Assembly: GCA_030407005.1 (NCBI GenBank)
Contig: JAUDYN010000003.1
Coordinates: forward strand, 434,001 to 498,000
DNA from: Desarmillaria ectypa
Lineage: Eukaryota > Basidiomycota > Agaricomycetes > Agaricales > Physalacriaceae
Direction of reading: 5' to 3'
DNA: 64,000 nucleotides
In this document: positions 1 through 13,677 of the stretch, piece after piece
Position numbering within the stretch: position 1 is the first letter of the stretch
Layout: every line of letters begins with the position of its first letter
Notes under the pieces: generated by a model
What the model was told of the DNA's origin: nothing
Seen by the model: the letters and a program-made list of their open reading frames with translations, nothing else
Databases searched by the model: none
Position numbers and translations under genes: made by a program

Positions 1-749
1 AGAACAGACGTTGAAGGCAAAGCTCGTGTCGGTGAGCTCCCCTGCGGTGGAGCCGGACTAGGCAATTCTCTCCTACCATTAACCTGCGACTGCACTGGGA
101 ATACAACGGAAGCTGGTCGGCCGTTGGGGAAGGAAGAAGTCGGAACAGGGCGAGTGGGCGAGGATGATGATGAGGGCGGGACCGACGATGAAGGAGCGGG
201 AGGACAAGGCAACGACTGTTGGCGTACTGGAGAGGGCGGGAAGGAAGATGTCGGTACCGGCCGACTGGGTGAAAAGGCAATTGGATAAGGCATGCTCTGC
301 TGTCTGACGGGAGTCGGTGGAGGCGGAGGCTGGGTGTATGAGTATGTCTGGTATGAACTGGGAGATACCGGAGTAGGTGGTGATCTAGTTTGGTATTGTT
401 GGGCTGACTGGGTTGGAGCCTGGTATACCTGTCCATTCATGGATATCGTCGAAGGGCGCAGCGCTGGAGGATGAGCTGCCGCAAAAGACTGGGATCGTGA
501 GTGCACAAGTGGCTGTCTCTGGGGCTGATGCATAGAACCACTCTGTTGATATCCAGCCTGTTGGTACCCACTCTGCTGGTATTGTCCTGGAGGTCGAGGC
601 AACGGACCACCCCAGATATCCATCGCCGCCATCCTCATCGTGAGGCTTTGCTGTCCCGGAGGTAGTACTGGTTGTTGCTGAGGTTGCTGGTTAGTAATCA
701 CGAATCCATTCGAGGTCGGAGGCTGACGGGGAAGAGGTCTGGATGACAT
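1..749 (-). CDS. Pro/Gln/Ser-rich protein, N-terminal part (runs off window)
   Basis: An open frame of about 249 codons starts at the ATG at 749-747 and runs without a stop to the left edge, so the 3' end is outside the window. The visible part is low complexity: rich in Pro, Gln and Ser, with short tyrosine/glutamine repeats (YQQSG, YQQAG) near residues 50-60 and repeated motifs such as SSPTR and RPVPTSSFP around residues 170-230. No catalytic domain or membrane segment is visible. Such regions are common as disordered N-termini of fungal cytoskeletal or signalling proteins whose folded domain lies C-terminal. The product cannot be named. It is divergently placed to the Rab GTPase gene, 191 bases away. 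Confidence 0.6.
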   Translation of the reverse strand, partial: MSSRPLPRQPPTSNGFVITNQQPQQQPVLPPGQQSLTMRMAAMDIWGGPLPRPPGQYQQSGYQQAGYQQSGSMHQPQRQPLVHSRSQSFAAAHPPALRPSTISMNGQVYQAPTQSAQQYQTRSPPTPVSPSSYQTYSYTQPPPPPTPVRQQSMPYPIAFSPSRPVPTSSFPPSPVRQQSLPCPPAPSSSVPPSSSSSPTRPVPTSSFPNGRPASVVFPVQSQVNGRRELPSPAPPQGSSPTRALPSTSV

Positions 750-940
750 TCTGTAGTGGACGACGAGGGGACGGTTCAAGTTCAAGTATAGTAACCCCTG
801 CTGACTAATCATGACATCACTCGCGCGTCCTAACCCTAACCCGAAAGCTACAGCCCGCCCTGGTCTGTTAAGGAGATTACACGTGGGCAACCACCAAGTC
901 TCTTGCCATCGTATCAAACCAACCTTTTCTGTCGCTCGCC

Positions 941-1824
941 ATGCCTCCGCCCCACTACGACTTTCTCATCAAAGTACGTTCTTTCTCTATTCATTTTCTC
1001 TTTCTGACCATCCTTTGCAGCTGCTCCTCATTGGCGACTCTGGTAATTTGCTAAACGAAATAGTAAACGTCGCCATACCTAACAGCTTTTCAGGCGTCGG
1101 CAAATCCTGTCTCCTACTCCGTTTCTGCGACGACCAATGGACTCCTTCCTTTATCACCACCATTGGAATCGATTTCAAGATCCGAACCATTGAACTCGAC
1201 GGCAAGCGCATCAAGCTCCAAATTGTCCGTCGATTCCCTTCTTCATCACGCCATTTCTTATTTCTCTTTTCCATAGTGGGATACTGCAGGACAGGAACGA
1301 TTTAGAACCATAACCACTGCATATTACCGCGGCGCTATGGGTATTCTACTCGTGTACGATGTCACGGACGAGCGGTCTTTCAACAGTGCGTGTCCTTTTT
1401 TTCCGCTCTTCAGTCCCATTATGCACCTAGCCTCCGCAGACATCCGTACTTGGCACGCCAACATCGAGCAGCACGCCTCCGAAGGCGTTAACAAGATTCT
1501 CATCGGCAACAAGTCTGACTGGGTCGACAAGAAAGCTGTCACTGAAGAGCAGGGGCGAGAACTGGCCGATGAATTGGGTGTCAAGTTCATGGAGACCTCC
1601 GCCAAAGTCAATGAAGGCGTTGAAGAGGCCTTTTTCACATTAGCACGGTCAGCCTGTTTGCTTTTCAGCGCCTTTCTACCATCTCATATTTTCCTAGGGA
1701 TATAAAAACCCGTTTGATCGACACACAGGATCAAGGCGGTGATGCCACTGGTGGTCCCTCAACCGGTTCAGTCAGAGTCAACAATCCCTCCGCTAATAGT
1801 ACGACGCAGGGCTGCTGTTCATGA
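941..1824 (+). CDS. SEC4: Rab GTPase, Sec4/Rab8 type
   Basis: Six exons (941-973, 1021-1042, 1094-1224, 1277-1385, 1440-1647, 1698-1824) give 209 residues, normal for a Rab. The P-loop GDSGVGKS is at residues 16-23, the effector region with [10 protein letters not shown] follows, WDTAGQE is at 63-69, NKSD at 122-125 and ETSAK near 153. The C-terminus is GCCS, giving the cysteine pair used for geranylgeranylation. The TIGIDFK switch and the length match the Sec4/Rab8 subfamily, which drives exocytic vesicle delivery to sites of polarised growth such as the hyphal tip. The start ATG at 941 is followed directly by the conserved HYDFLIKLLLIGD block, which fixes it. Introns are 47-54 bases, with the second splitting the P-loop codon. 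The subfamily name is inferred from motifs. Confidence 0.95.
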
Positions 1825-1991
1825 TTACCTTGTTACATACCCTATCCGTCGTCTTAATGATGACCACTATCCTGTTTCCATCATTAAATATTCATTCACT
1901 TTAGTGTGGTCTTTTTTTTTTTTTTGTTTCTGTATCAATGGCAAATGGACATAACATTGGATTCATCAAGCTGAAAACAAATCTTCATGTA

Positions 1992-2856
1992 TTACCAGTC
2001 TTCACTTTGATTCCAACCACCCTTATCTCGTATACCAGAACTGCCCAGTTTGGTCTTTCCTCTCGACTTGCGACCCCCAAGTTCCTTGTACATTCCTCTC
2101 ATTTCGACCTTTCCTGGGCGTGCAGATGCCTCTGCCTCTAACCGCCACTTCTCTTCCTTCAATTCTCGTGGCGTCTGATGTCCCGACATGGTCGGCGTTG
2201 AGCGACCCGAACCGCTATATCCATTCGTCGACTTGGAACGGTTGCTCAACGATTGTGAGTGCATTATGCGCTACAGAATGTCAATCAATGCTCTACCTGC
2301 AAAGGCGACTCACTCACCCAGTTCTGCTTGGACTCTCGCTTCGTCCACTTTCCTGGTGGCAGACTCTCATCGTGAAAGTTCTCCTTTCTATAATGCTGGA
2401 ACCACACTGAGACGAAACATTCAGCAAGACCAGGCGAGCGGAACTGCCGACGGACCATAGTTAATAGTCTGACTCCGATTCCATTTCTTTGATACCAGTG
2501 CGCACTTTGCCAATTCTGGTAGGGATAATCGAGCGAATATCTTTTGTGAAATTTCCGTAGGAAAGACTTTCAGAGGATCCTTGCGCGATCCGATAAGTAG
2601 TGGGCCTGGTGGGCGGCGAGTTGATGCGCCAAGACGAGTGGGTGACGATGGTCGCGTACGTGACGGTGTTCCGGGTAAAGAAACCTCCACGGCAGTCAGC
2701 CAATGAATGATCTCTGATGACAGCAGCTTGACGCACCACATTAACTAGTTCATCGTCAGAGTCCTCGTTGTTTACAGTGTTATCCTGCTTTTTCTCATTG
2801 TTGAGCGAATCGGATAGAGTAGATGCACGCAGTATATCATGCAAAAGGACGCTCAT
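1992..2856 (-). CDS. F-box protein of unknown substrate
   Basis: Four exons on the minus strand: about 2746-2856, 2456-2711, 2318-2406 and 1992-2270, giving about 244 residues. The F-box is in exon 2: VFPTEISQKIFARLSLPEL followed by CALVSKKWNR, with the WFQHYRKENF stretch just after the second intron. The C-terminal third is basic and Ser/Gly-rich. F-box proteins bring substrates to SCF ubiquitin ligases through Skp1. The introns at 2407-2455 and 2271-2317 have standard ends and restore the frame. The first junction is less certain: joining the acidic N-terminus (ending DDEL) to the IIHWLTAVE frame needs an unusually short intron of 34 bases (2712-2745), a 64-base alternative, or a one-base indel. 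No substrate-binding repeats are visible, so the target is unknown. Confidence 0.8.
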
Positions 2857-2924
2857 GGTGACGGTTGGTGAACGAGGCAAGGGGAACCTTATATCATAGA
2901 CAAATGATGTCAATGTTTATCAAG

Positions 2925-4377
<1,453 letters not shown>

Positions 4378-4648
4378 TCACATTTTCTTCCTTCAAAAAC
4401 CCATCTTTATTTTCGCCCGCCCTTAACGACAGAAAATACGACAACGGTCATTATATTCTGGCAAGTAAGACCCCAATGCTACTACAAGTACAAAGCTGAT
4501 GGCGATAATAAAACAACTAGGCATTCAAAGCTTGGCATGCCCCAAGATGTACCGAGAAGAATTTTTCGACATCACCTTTTCTACATCCTGCATCGTTATT
4601 GGCTTGCATATATGCGCGTGGTTATAACCCAACCTAGCGCGAAGTGAA

Positions 4649-6443
4649 TCAGTAGTACCCCAGCCCATACTCACTGGAGACGTACCTGGTCCTACCATCG
4701 GGACCTCCTTCTCTGTAGAACTCCGGACGTCGTAAAAGCGATATTACCACGGCTCCCCCGAGCCCCAAGTTGTGTACCAGCCCGTACTTCCCTCGCTTGT
4801 CAGCCGGGTCAAATAAACCCGGCGCCTGCATAGGTCCTGCCCCTTGTTCACTCATCAGTCCACCCACCATCAATATCGACTCCTGACACGTACAGTTACG
4901 CAGTTGCACTGAATTCTATGTCAATTTTATCCCCGATATCTGCGAGTGAGCTTACTTGTAATGTAGAAATGCATTCCAAGACCGGTAGCACCCAGCGGGT
5001 GTCCCTTCGCTTCGAGTCCTCCGCTAGGATTGATAACGTATTTTCCGCCATACTTACAATCAATTCAGAATCTGCTCTTAATTGAAATACCCTCATACTT
5101 ACAGTGTTGTCGTGACGCTCTACCATCTTATGCGCTTCTGCTTCAGGGCACAATCCGAGAGCAGGATAGGTGATCAGCTTGATCAATACGAGATGTTAGC
5201 TTCAGTATCAACAAAATGAGTTGAAATCCCGACCTCGTTAGCAGCAAAGCAGTCATGCAGCTCCACGACGCCCACCTGATCCCTACCTTGGCCTTCTTTA
5301 AACCCCGCATCCTTGAACACCTTATCGGCACATTTCTTAGTCATTCCATAGCCAATAACTTCCATTGCGCTCGTGCTTTCAAAAGCGTCAGGGATGTCTG
5401 TCATCAGCGCAGAGGCTACAATTTCGATGGCTTGGTTCTCCAATCCATGCGAGTGAACAAAGTCTTCTGATGCAACAATGCAGCAAGCAGCACCATCCTA
5501 TTTAACAAGGAATCAGGACATGGATACGATACAGCTCAAGTCCTTACTAACCGATGTAGGACTGCACATGAACTTCGTGAGCTCGTTCGTAATCTTCGGT
5601 GCCTTCAGAATCTGTTCTTCGCTCCATCCATCTCTAAATTGTGAGTATGGATTGTTGAGCGAATGCTTATGATTCTTGGACGCTAATAATATATCAGATA
5701 TCATCAGTCCCCGATGCAATCTATCCTTGTGAAGGTACCAATTTGTGCCAAATGCTCAATCCCACCGCCATACTTGTCGAAGTACTCTTTTGCACCATTC
5801 GAAAAGAGTCTTGGAGCCCCAGGTCCGTGGTTTTTACCCAGGTATTCTTCCAGCTCAAAGGAGCGCTCGTTAAACAAAATCGTCGGACTAGGCCTATCAG
5901 GGAAGTTAGTCCCCAAACTGCCGGGCTTCATTCGTTCGAAGCCTAAAGCCAACGCGCATTCCGCCTGCGAGAACTTGACGGCATTGTTCACTTGGTACAG
6001 CGCACTCGACCCGGTAGAACAGTTGTTGTTCACATTGATGATAGGTATACCCGTCAGGCCAAGATTATACAAGGCCCTCTGTGAGAAGCCGGTGTATCAG
6101 AATGGGCTGAGGAGACGACGATTGGGGTAACAAGTAGCACCTGTCCTGATGTGGAATCTCCATAACAATAACCCACACAAGCGATCTCCACGGAATCGTA
6201 TGTTATCCCTTCGTCGAAGTTGATGGGTAATGGCGGTGATAGTACCCTGCAGCACACGTACCAGCATCAAGGAGAGCCTTCGTGGCTGCCTCAAGACCCA
6301 TCTATGGAAGACACTCGTTAAAAAACTAACTGCGAAAACTTGATGAACACCCATCTTACGTCTTCAGTGGTCCTCGTCGCCCGAGGCTTGATGAACGCAG
6401 TGCAGCCACCACCGATGATGAACGTTCTTCTGCCAGTAGCCAT
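4649..6443 (-). CDS. SCP2-type thiolase (sterol carrier protein X-like)
   Basis: Ten exons (6360-6443, 6262-6301, 6141-6208, 5739-6078, 5552-5682, 5234-5497, 5103-5177, 4956-5052, 4894-4908, 4649-4842) give 435 residues. The thiolase motifs are complete: the nucleophilic cysteine in [13 protein letters not shown], the SCP2-thiolase signature [10 protein letters not shown], and the histidine motif [15 protein letters not shown]. It should cleave 3-oxoacyl-CoA, probably branched-chain or sterol side-chain substrates, in beta-oxidation. There is no SCP2 lipid-transfer domain after the thiolase, and the C-terminus ends GYY rather than a PTS1 tripeptide, so peroxisomal import would need another signal or an alternative last exon. 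Exon 9 is a 15-base microexon, supported because it completes the conserved QLRNWAGPMQAP stretch. The start is [17 protein letters not shown], the usual thiolase opening. Confidence 0.92.
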
Positions 6444-9400
6444 TTTGGAGGATTCCGTACTTGATGACGGTCAGAGTAGAGGGCGAAGTGGTACCGGTAA
6501 TGTGTAGAAAGCTCCGGCATTTCGGGTTATTGATAGCCTATTGAAGCACCTCACGTTCTCATCAACATCGCTGACCGTCATGTGCTGTAGGAATTCATTT
6601 CATTAGGCCACATGGCTATTAGCAGAGAAGCATGAGTAAAACCTTCAGAGGGGAACGTAAGTATCATACAAATGGATGAGGAAACCTCGAATGCGTACGA
6701 TTCATAGGCAAAAGAGTAGCACCGGTAGCTCATCACGATCACGAACTATTCGCTATGCTCGTGGGCCCGTTGGTTCTCAAACTTCTGTTGATAAACTTTG
6801 AGTCTACATGTATGACTTGGAGTTAAAGGAATACCCGTGAGTACCGTGGACTCCATGCGCTCGCCCGAAAAGCATGTGTACATACTTTTTTTTTGGATCT
6901 CGACGAAGCGTGGAACAATTCCGAACAGCTTACCGTTCATCAACACTAGCGCTTCTTGTTGATTAAACATACGACTAGCAAACATTAGGCCTAAGCTCAA
7001 ATTATTCAAGGTCCAAGTTACCGAGCAGGGAGCAGACACTGTAGATTGTTCATGTATTTTGCTGAGATTTTCTACAACAAATAGTACTTAGCAGTAGAGT
7101 TGGATTTCAGGGCAATCAATGCCTTGCTTGTCGCGCTGTTCAACCCCATTTACCACTGAAAAATTAGAATCGACAGAGGGCTGCCTTAGTCCGAGGGTCG
7201 TCACTGTCAATAGCCGACCGAAGTACCTTGGTTGAGCCATCCCACTCACTGGGCAGTAACAGTACTTACTCATTTCTCTTCGGCCGCGACAAAAAGCCTA
7301 TAGAACATTGTAGCCGGTGTAAGTCCTGTAACTTTAGCAACCACGTATTGTGAGGAGTCAGCTTTCCGGAGCGCTTCAACCCCCCCAAATAATTGTGCGG
7401 CTTTTTTTCGGCGGGAAATAATCGGTTAATACGTGTAGAAAATTACTGACATTTGAAAGCATTAAGACAGGCGTTTTTTCAGCGGACGATGTATGTACGG
7501 CGGCCTAAATAAAAGGCGCCGAGTCTCGGTAGTTGGCCGTTCCGGCCGCACACGGCCGCACCAAGAACCAACTTAAGCGGGCGGAAGTGGCGCGAAGAAC
7601 CAGAGTTCAAGTTAGCTTGCTTTGTCGCCGTCGCGGAGGTGGCACTTTTACTCCTTTCTATCATCTTCTAGGGTACAAGGAGCGAGGCACAGATGAGAGA
7701 TTTCTGCTAGACATATCCGACGCGGCGCACCGCTCCTCAATATATTGTTGTCGAGTGCGTAGCTCAATAGTTGAAACAGAATTAGAAAATACCCCTCACA
7801 AAAATTAAGGTTCCGGGTCGAGTCTCGAGATGAGGAATTCAATTTGCAAGTCTCGTAGCGACGGTGATGTCATTCATCCCTGTAGGCAATTTCCGTGTAG
7901 ATAGATTTGGGTATATACGCATCTGAAACCTACACGAACCTGTACAGGTTCAGGACAAGTAAAGTACCAACCTAGTACATATCCAGCAATAATTTGTCAA
8001 CGCGGGTCCGACGCGTCGCGCATACCTGATCTCTAACATCAAGTGGGAGTCGGACTCCCGCCTCATCCCTGGACACCGATTGAACTGTCAATCTGAGCCG
8101 AAACAGCGCACCCTTTTCGTAGCTACCCTTTGTTCACGTTTTTCTTTGCGCTGTTAGAACGTTGTCGAGACCATTTATGATCGAAGCGTGGGAAAAGTCG
8201 GATCCTTGGTCTGGAACTCTTCAATATGCGCCCTCTTCAAGTCAGTGTCAACGTACAGTTTCGACTTATTCCGCTGTACTGTTAAAACTGTTCAACCTTT
8301 ATACAGCGAAGCCATGCTGTTATAGCCTATCATTATTCTCTGATTCACGAGGCCCTGCACTCAATTACTTATGGGCAGGAGGCGCCTCCGGATGGACCTC
8401 ATTCCGAGTCCGAGTCGCCTGATTCATGGCGATATTTTTTTTGACAAATCTCATCTCTCGCTTTATTCCTGATCCATTTCTAGAGTGCATCTGCTCCATC
8501 TGTAATTAGGATGCCTGAGTGTTGAAGAGACCATCTGTGAACGCGGCTCATTTAAAATCCGGTGCCAACTTGTTCAACATCAAGGTCAGCGATAAAGAGT
8601 AAGCTTGCACATGTAGATGGAAGGCAGTCTTAGGCAGAGAAGACAGCCTCACACTGTACCAGTGCATCTATATGCCGTCATCGCCTTTGGATTGTCCATA
8701 CGTCATTGTGCTCGGATAAATACATGGCCTCTGTTATATGTAGTTTTGTCCTCACCATCACGTATACGATGAGAGATTCAACGCTCGAACTAGAAGCTTA
8801 CTTTGTTCGAGGGCCACCCCTCTGGACTGCGCAAGGTTTCTCCTTGTCTTTGGTCTGCATTAGTGCTCAATTCCATGAAAGTGAAATGTCCAAGCAGCGA
8901 TGACCATGGAATATCTGAGGTGGCGGATCTTTGGTCTGAGCTCTGTGAGCGATTCTTGCAGTCATTGAGAACCCCCTCTATCGTTCATATCCATCTATTG
9001 AATACAGAGTGATTAAATCCGTCTGTACTAAAACACTTGACGGAGTGCCAGTCACGAGAAGTTGGCTGCTTTGTTAAATGATCTGGTTGCCCCTTGTACA
9101 CTCGAATTTATATCCGCATCGTTTGCGAAACCGATGAACTGTTGATCAGCGCAGACTTCACTTCTGGAGGCCGCTCACGGAATATTATCGGATAATACGT
9201 ATGACGCTCTGATTCAGACATCGTACGTGAAGAAATTAGATGCTTGATTGGCGAAGGGGTTCCTCTGGAGCCGCAGCAGCCGTGTTAAACTATCTCTGAG
9301 AGTCTTCGGCACTTGGATCCCCATAGTCTACATGCGGCAACAAGATAAGAGGTGTTTCACCTTTGTGGTTCGCAACGGAGGTTTGCAGGCATGGTGCACT

Positions 9401-11338
9401 GGGAAGACATCTCTTGTATTTCCCAGGCTTGTATCAATACTAGATACCCTGTTTTCTGACATGAACAAGACGATTACCTCAACATCGCCGGATAGAAGGG
9501 TCAGAAATGGCTCCAGGTTAGGTCACGACGAATGGAACTCACTCCTAGCCGGTCCGGCTTCCGTAAGACGACCGTCGGTATCCTCCTTGTTTCTGAGCAT
9601 GATTCGCACCCGGCGTTGCCGAACAATCACTCTGAGAGTGTATGCGCGGACGCCGCCGCCTGCTACCCCCGGATGTGCACTCATGATAGCACGGACTTTA
9701 ACCATCTGGTGATTTTCATGATGCGAGAGGAGAAGCACCTGGAAGTAGGCAACTTACGTTCATCTCTCTTTGTTTCCTTATTATGGGGAACCTGCCCACA
9801 TAGGTGCACTGGCCGTTCCGAATAACTCGCTTCAACTGGACTTGTATCACAAAATCTCAGCCTGACTTTACCCGCACCGAAAGAAAGAGACATGACGTCG
9901 GCTCTGGATGTAAGATGATGGCCGCAAGCGCAGACCGTTTTGTCAAGATCACTCATCAGAGAACTGCAAGTCCATTCATCGTTCCCTTGTGGTGCCAAAC
10001 AATACGATAATTGGTTCTTGCATGATACGATGGATCGGTGCAGCTGGAGCGCCTGTTTGGTTACCGAAAATAGGCTCAAGCTGGTAATTACAGGGTGTCA
10101 GCTTGGATACTTTATTGAGACTCGACATTTGACTTCACATGTCAAGGATACAATCTGCAGAGAAGTCTTCATCAGCTTCATGTGTTGGATCTTGAATCTT
10201 TTTGCTACGAAGGAAAGCTTGTACGCGACTTCGCGGGAAGGTAGCCACACTTGGTTATCAAGAATAGAATCTTTCGCTATCAAAGTTGTGCCGGGCCGGA
10301 CTCCGTTCAAGGATAGTTGATGGATCTACGAGCGTTTCAGCATCACATTTTACTATGCGGTCAACCTGGTGTAGACGCAACAGCGGTAATGGTGACGTAC
10401 AATTTTGCAGTGAAGTGGTTGAGGGTGTCTGCATTCCAAGCAGGTCCGTCAAATTGTTTGGCTCTACCGTAATTCGAAGGCGTGCACCCCTAGAAAAAAA
10501 TATATTGCACGCGCCAGTCCTCCAAATGGTCCTGTCCACATATCCTTCAATGTCGGGAACCGAACGGTAGAGGCAGATCATGTCAACTGGGGGCGATGCT
10601 AAACGACATTACTTGGCGTTTGCATTGTTGTACACCCCCAGGCGGAGTGATGAGAGGCTAGTATAAAGTTCGACAGACATTGACTCGAAGATCAAGTCAT
10701 CAAGCTTGAGGCCATGATTGACTGCGGTATTGCTACCGATAGAATTCCATTGCTGAGACATGCATGTTACCATCGAAGGCCCTAGAGCTAGAAACCTTCA
10801 AATTTTACCCAAGGCCGTAAGTTACGGAGTGAACTTTGTGCTTCTTTGTGGCGCTTGTAGGAAAAAAATGAAGACGGAAGGTAAAGCAGGGAATTCTATA
10901 TTGAGGATACTGTCAAGAACAATGAATGAATGGTACTCTTGTACGTACCGTAGCGTACTATTCACAAGTTGATGTGAATGGACTCAATGACTGACGGCGT
11001 TTAAAGAACGGTTACCAGGGAATACAACCTCACCCTGATCAACGTCTGCAGATTCGAGTCTTGACGCAGACACCAACTTTTGTTTTTGTTTTTTTCCCAT
11101 TCAGGGACAAGAGAGACTGAGACTGCTTACGTCAGAGAAAACGAACATAGGGATCAGGAATCCGAAATGGTAAAATCTGCTCCCTCTCTCTCACTCCCAT
11201 CCTTTCATTTCGATCTACTCTAATATTTTTGCTGCTTCATTTTTTATATCCGTTATTATCGACCTGCTCATTGCGCCACCCTTTGCAAATCAAACTTCAA
11301 CTGAAAATTAGAGCGAAACCCGTTGCAATCAGCATTGC
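6444..11338. other. Gene-poor stretch, no supported gene
   Basis: Nearly 4.9 kb without a gene I can support. Open frames here are short and show no family motif. A minus-strand frame at 6746-7039 (97 codons) has a plausible composition and could be part of a degraded or spliced gene together with 7088-7273, but I recognise nothing in it. Around 7757-7835 there is a weak tRNA-like pair of internal promoter boxes without a foldable tRNA. The rest looks like ordinary non-coding sequence without obvious tandem repeats, terminal repeats or reverse transcriptase motifs. Confidence 0.5.
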
Positions 11339-13571
11339 ATGTCCGACTTTGATCCAAACAGAACATTGGCGAATACTCCCAGTTCAAGCGGCAGGCTTGA
11401 CTCCAACTTCAGTTCCTCGACGTCTGGTCTTATGTCTTTGATGAAGTTTGTTATCGTTCTCTGCGATGCATTGGAACATCAAACTGATAATGAGTAGCCC
11501 CCTTCTGCCGCCGGAGCAAACATCTCGATATACCCACCTTCCTACGCCCCAGAGTCCGACTCACAATACAATGACATTCAATCAGTACATGCTACCACAT
11601 ACACCGGATACACCCACCAATTTGTACGCTCTATCACGCCTATTCCTATAAACTTGTACTGATAGTCGCTAGGGGTATGAGGCCGCCTGCGAGGAAGGAA
11701 TCTGGCCCCGCAATGCCTCGTACAATGGGCATGATGACCCCCGAATCAAGTCCCTTCGTGTCGAGGCTGGCGCCTCCATACAGGTGAGATATCTTGTAAG
11801 TATTATATGAAAAACATGTTGAACAATGGCAGTGCCTCGAATCCCCCGCGAACACCTACATCTCGTCCTCCAGCGTATGTATCTGCTACTTCTCCAACTA
11901 TCACCGTCCTGATGGTGTTGTCGCAGTATATCCAAGTCACCCTCTCCCTCGACCACTGCGCTGTCTTCACCATTCTCTGCCAAGCCCATTAGGGGAAGCT
12001 CGATGAATGTAGACGATGTGTTTTCCGTTTCTAAGCCAAGTACGCTCCAATCTCCACCCTTGTCGCCGCCTCACATTGGTGCAGGAGGGGAAATCGATAG
12101 GATAAGGCATGCCATGGCGCAGGAGCAGAAGGAAGTGGAGAAACGTCGACCAGAATACCTGAAACGGAGCAAACGGCCGTTGGAAGATGGGGAGGAGGGT
12201 CTTGCCGACAGCTCAGTGGTAGGGATTATGGAGAGTCCGAACAAAGGACGCCGGCTCAAGTTATTCCAGGAGACCAGTGAGGAGAGTTTTGAGGAGAGTT
12301 TGATGGCTGGAGGATACGGACGTTATCGGACGGCCGACTGGGTCCGGCAGCCGCAACCGATGCTAGTTGCGCCAGAAGTCTCGGTGCTGGAGGCGGAGGA
12401 ACCGCCACCGCTGACGGAAAAGGAGCTAAAGAAACGCAAAAGACTGGAGGCTTTCCGGAGTGAGAACCAGATGCACCATGGTCCGTCAAGATTGTTTCCT
12501 GTTGAATTGGAAGGCAAAGGCCGGGTATTGTTGGATATCCCCAATGAGAGTTTGGCCCCGGAGGGCGGGAAGCGGCGGAACGGTGGGGGAAGTTCTAGGA
12601 AGAAGAAAAAGGACGGAGAGAAGGAAAGGAGCGCTGGGATCGAGATGGAGGATAGCCCTAATTGGCCGGACAGTGAATTCCCATGGCGATTAAGGACGGA
12701 GGAAAGAGCAGAGTTGGCGCGAGTGGAGGAGAAGGAACGACTAGGGTGGATTGAACGGTTCTTGGATCGGGATACCGACGATGAGGGTGATGGCGATGGC
12801 GATGGCGACGGTGATGGTGCCGGTGACGGCGATGTGATTCCGTCCGCCAAGTGGGGCGTCGTGTACGATGGCGATGGCGATGGCGATAGGCCAGTACCGG
12901 CACGGCGGGGTCGGGGCAAGATGATCGGGCTACCCGCTGATCCAGTGGGTGAACGGCGACGAAGGCGAAGCTATTTTCCGAGTGATCCCGGTGATGCGAG
13001 GGCGGCATTGCTGAGTAAACGCAGTGTTCGGGCTTTGGAATACCGGCGCGAGAAACGCCTCCGCGGCGGTGACAGCGACGACGAGGTCGTGTGCATCTGT
13101 CGGGGGACCGATGACGGGCGGGAGCTGGTGCAATGTGACGACTGCAAGATGTGGTACCACCTGGAGTGCATAGGCATCCGGAGCGTCAGAGATCTCGGAC
13201 GGGAGGAGGATCCTTGGTTCTGTAGCGATTGTCAGCTGCCGACTGACATTGAGCGGGAGGAAGAGGAGGAGGAAATATACAGAGAGCCAACGTTTGCACC
13301 GACAGACATGGACTATCCGTCTCGAAGGCGGGGGTACGACGCGATCTTTGCCGCTGGAGCGATTGAGGATTCACCCGCATTTTTGCCTCGGACGCCCCGG
13401 TCGTACGACCATTATGAAGAGCCTCCATTTGACCCTACGAGCACACCGTCGCGTGGAATCAAGTTCAATGGACCGTTTGCAACGCCAAAGAATACTATGT
13501 GGGGACGGGGAGCAGGACCCTTTCATACGCCAGTAAGGCTTGATGATTCGCCGGTAAGAAGGCATGAATGA
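11339..13571 (+). CDS. PHD-finger nuclear protein
   Basis: Five exons (11339-11445, 11495-11623, 11673-11783, 11833-11874, 11927-13571) give 677 residues. A single PHD finger lies near residues 515-565, with the Cys4-His-Cys3 spacing visible in VVCICRGTDDGRE, VQCDDCKMWYHLECIG and WFCSDC. PHD fingers read histone H3 tails, usually methylated or unmodified Lys4, so a chromatin-reader role is likely. The first 150 residues are Pro/Ser/Thr-rich and disordered. The middle holds basic, nuclear-localisation-like stretches (KKRKR, RKKKK) and charged coiled-coil-like segments, followed by an Asp-Gly repeat from a GATGGC-type hexanucleotide run. The C-terminus after the finger is Pro-rich. No catalytic domain is visible, so it is probably an adaptor subunit. 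The start at 11339 is the first ATG that links in frame through four consistent introns to the large last exon. Confidence 0.9.
12785..12885 (+). repeat. GATGGC-type hexanucleotide repeats inside the PHD gene
   Basis: Two imperfect runs of GATGGC/GACGGT units, about 12785-12835 and 12868-12888, code for Asp-Gly dipeptides in the PHD-finger protein. Such in-frame hexanucleotide runs change length by slippage without shifting the frame, so their number may vary between strains. Confidence 0.8.
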
Positions 13572-13677
13572 ATACATTTTGTTGTAGTAGTACAAGTATT
13601 GGTAGTTTATTATTACATGTATACGATGCAAAATACTTCCCGGCGAACTGCGTGATGTGACAGTCGCATTAACTCTG

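Noticed and set aside
6746..7273. Minus-strand frames downstream of the thiolase start as a gene
   Set aside because: Plausible length but no recognisable domain, no ATG supported by context and no clear splice joins; described only in the gene-poor stretch.
7757..7835. tRNA-like A and B boxes (TAGCTCAATAGTTG, GGGTCGAGTCTC)
   Set aside because: Spacing is loosely right but there is no acceptor stem, the T-arm pairs poorly and no anticodon arm folds; at best a degraded pol III relic.
12785..12885. CRISPR-like or satellite array
   Set aside because: The units are six bases and in frame in a coding exon, so it is a coding microsatellite.
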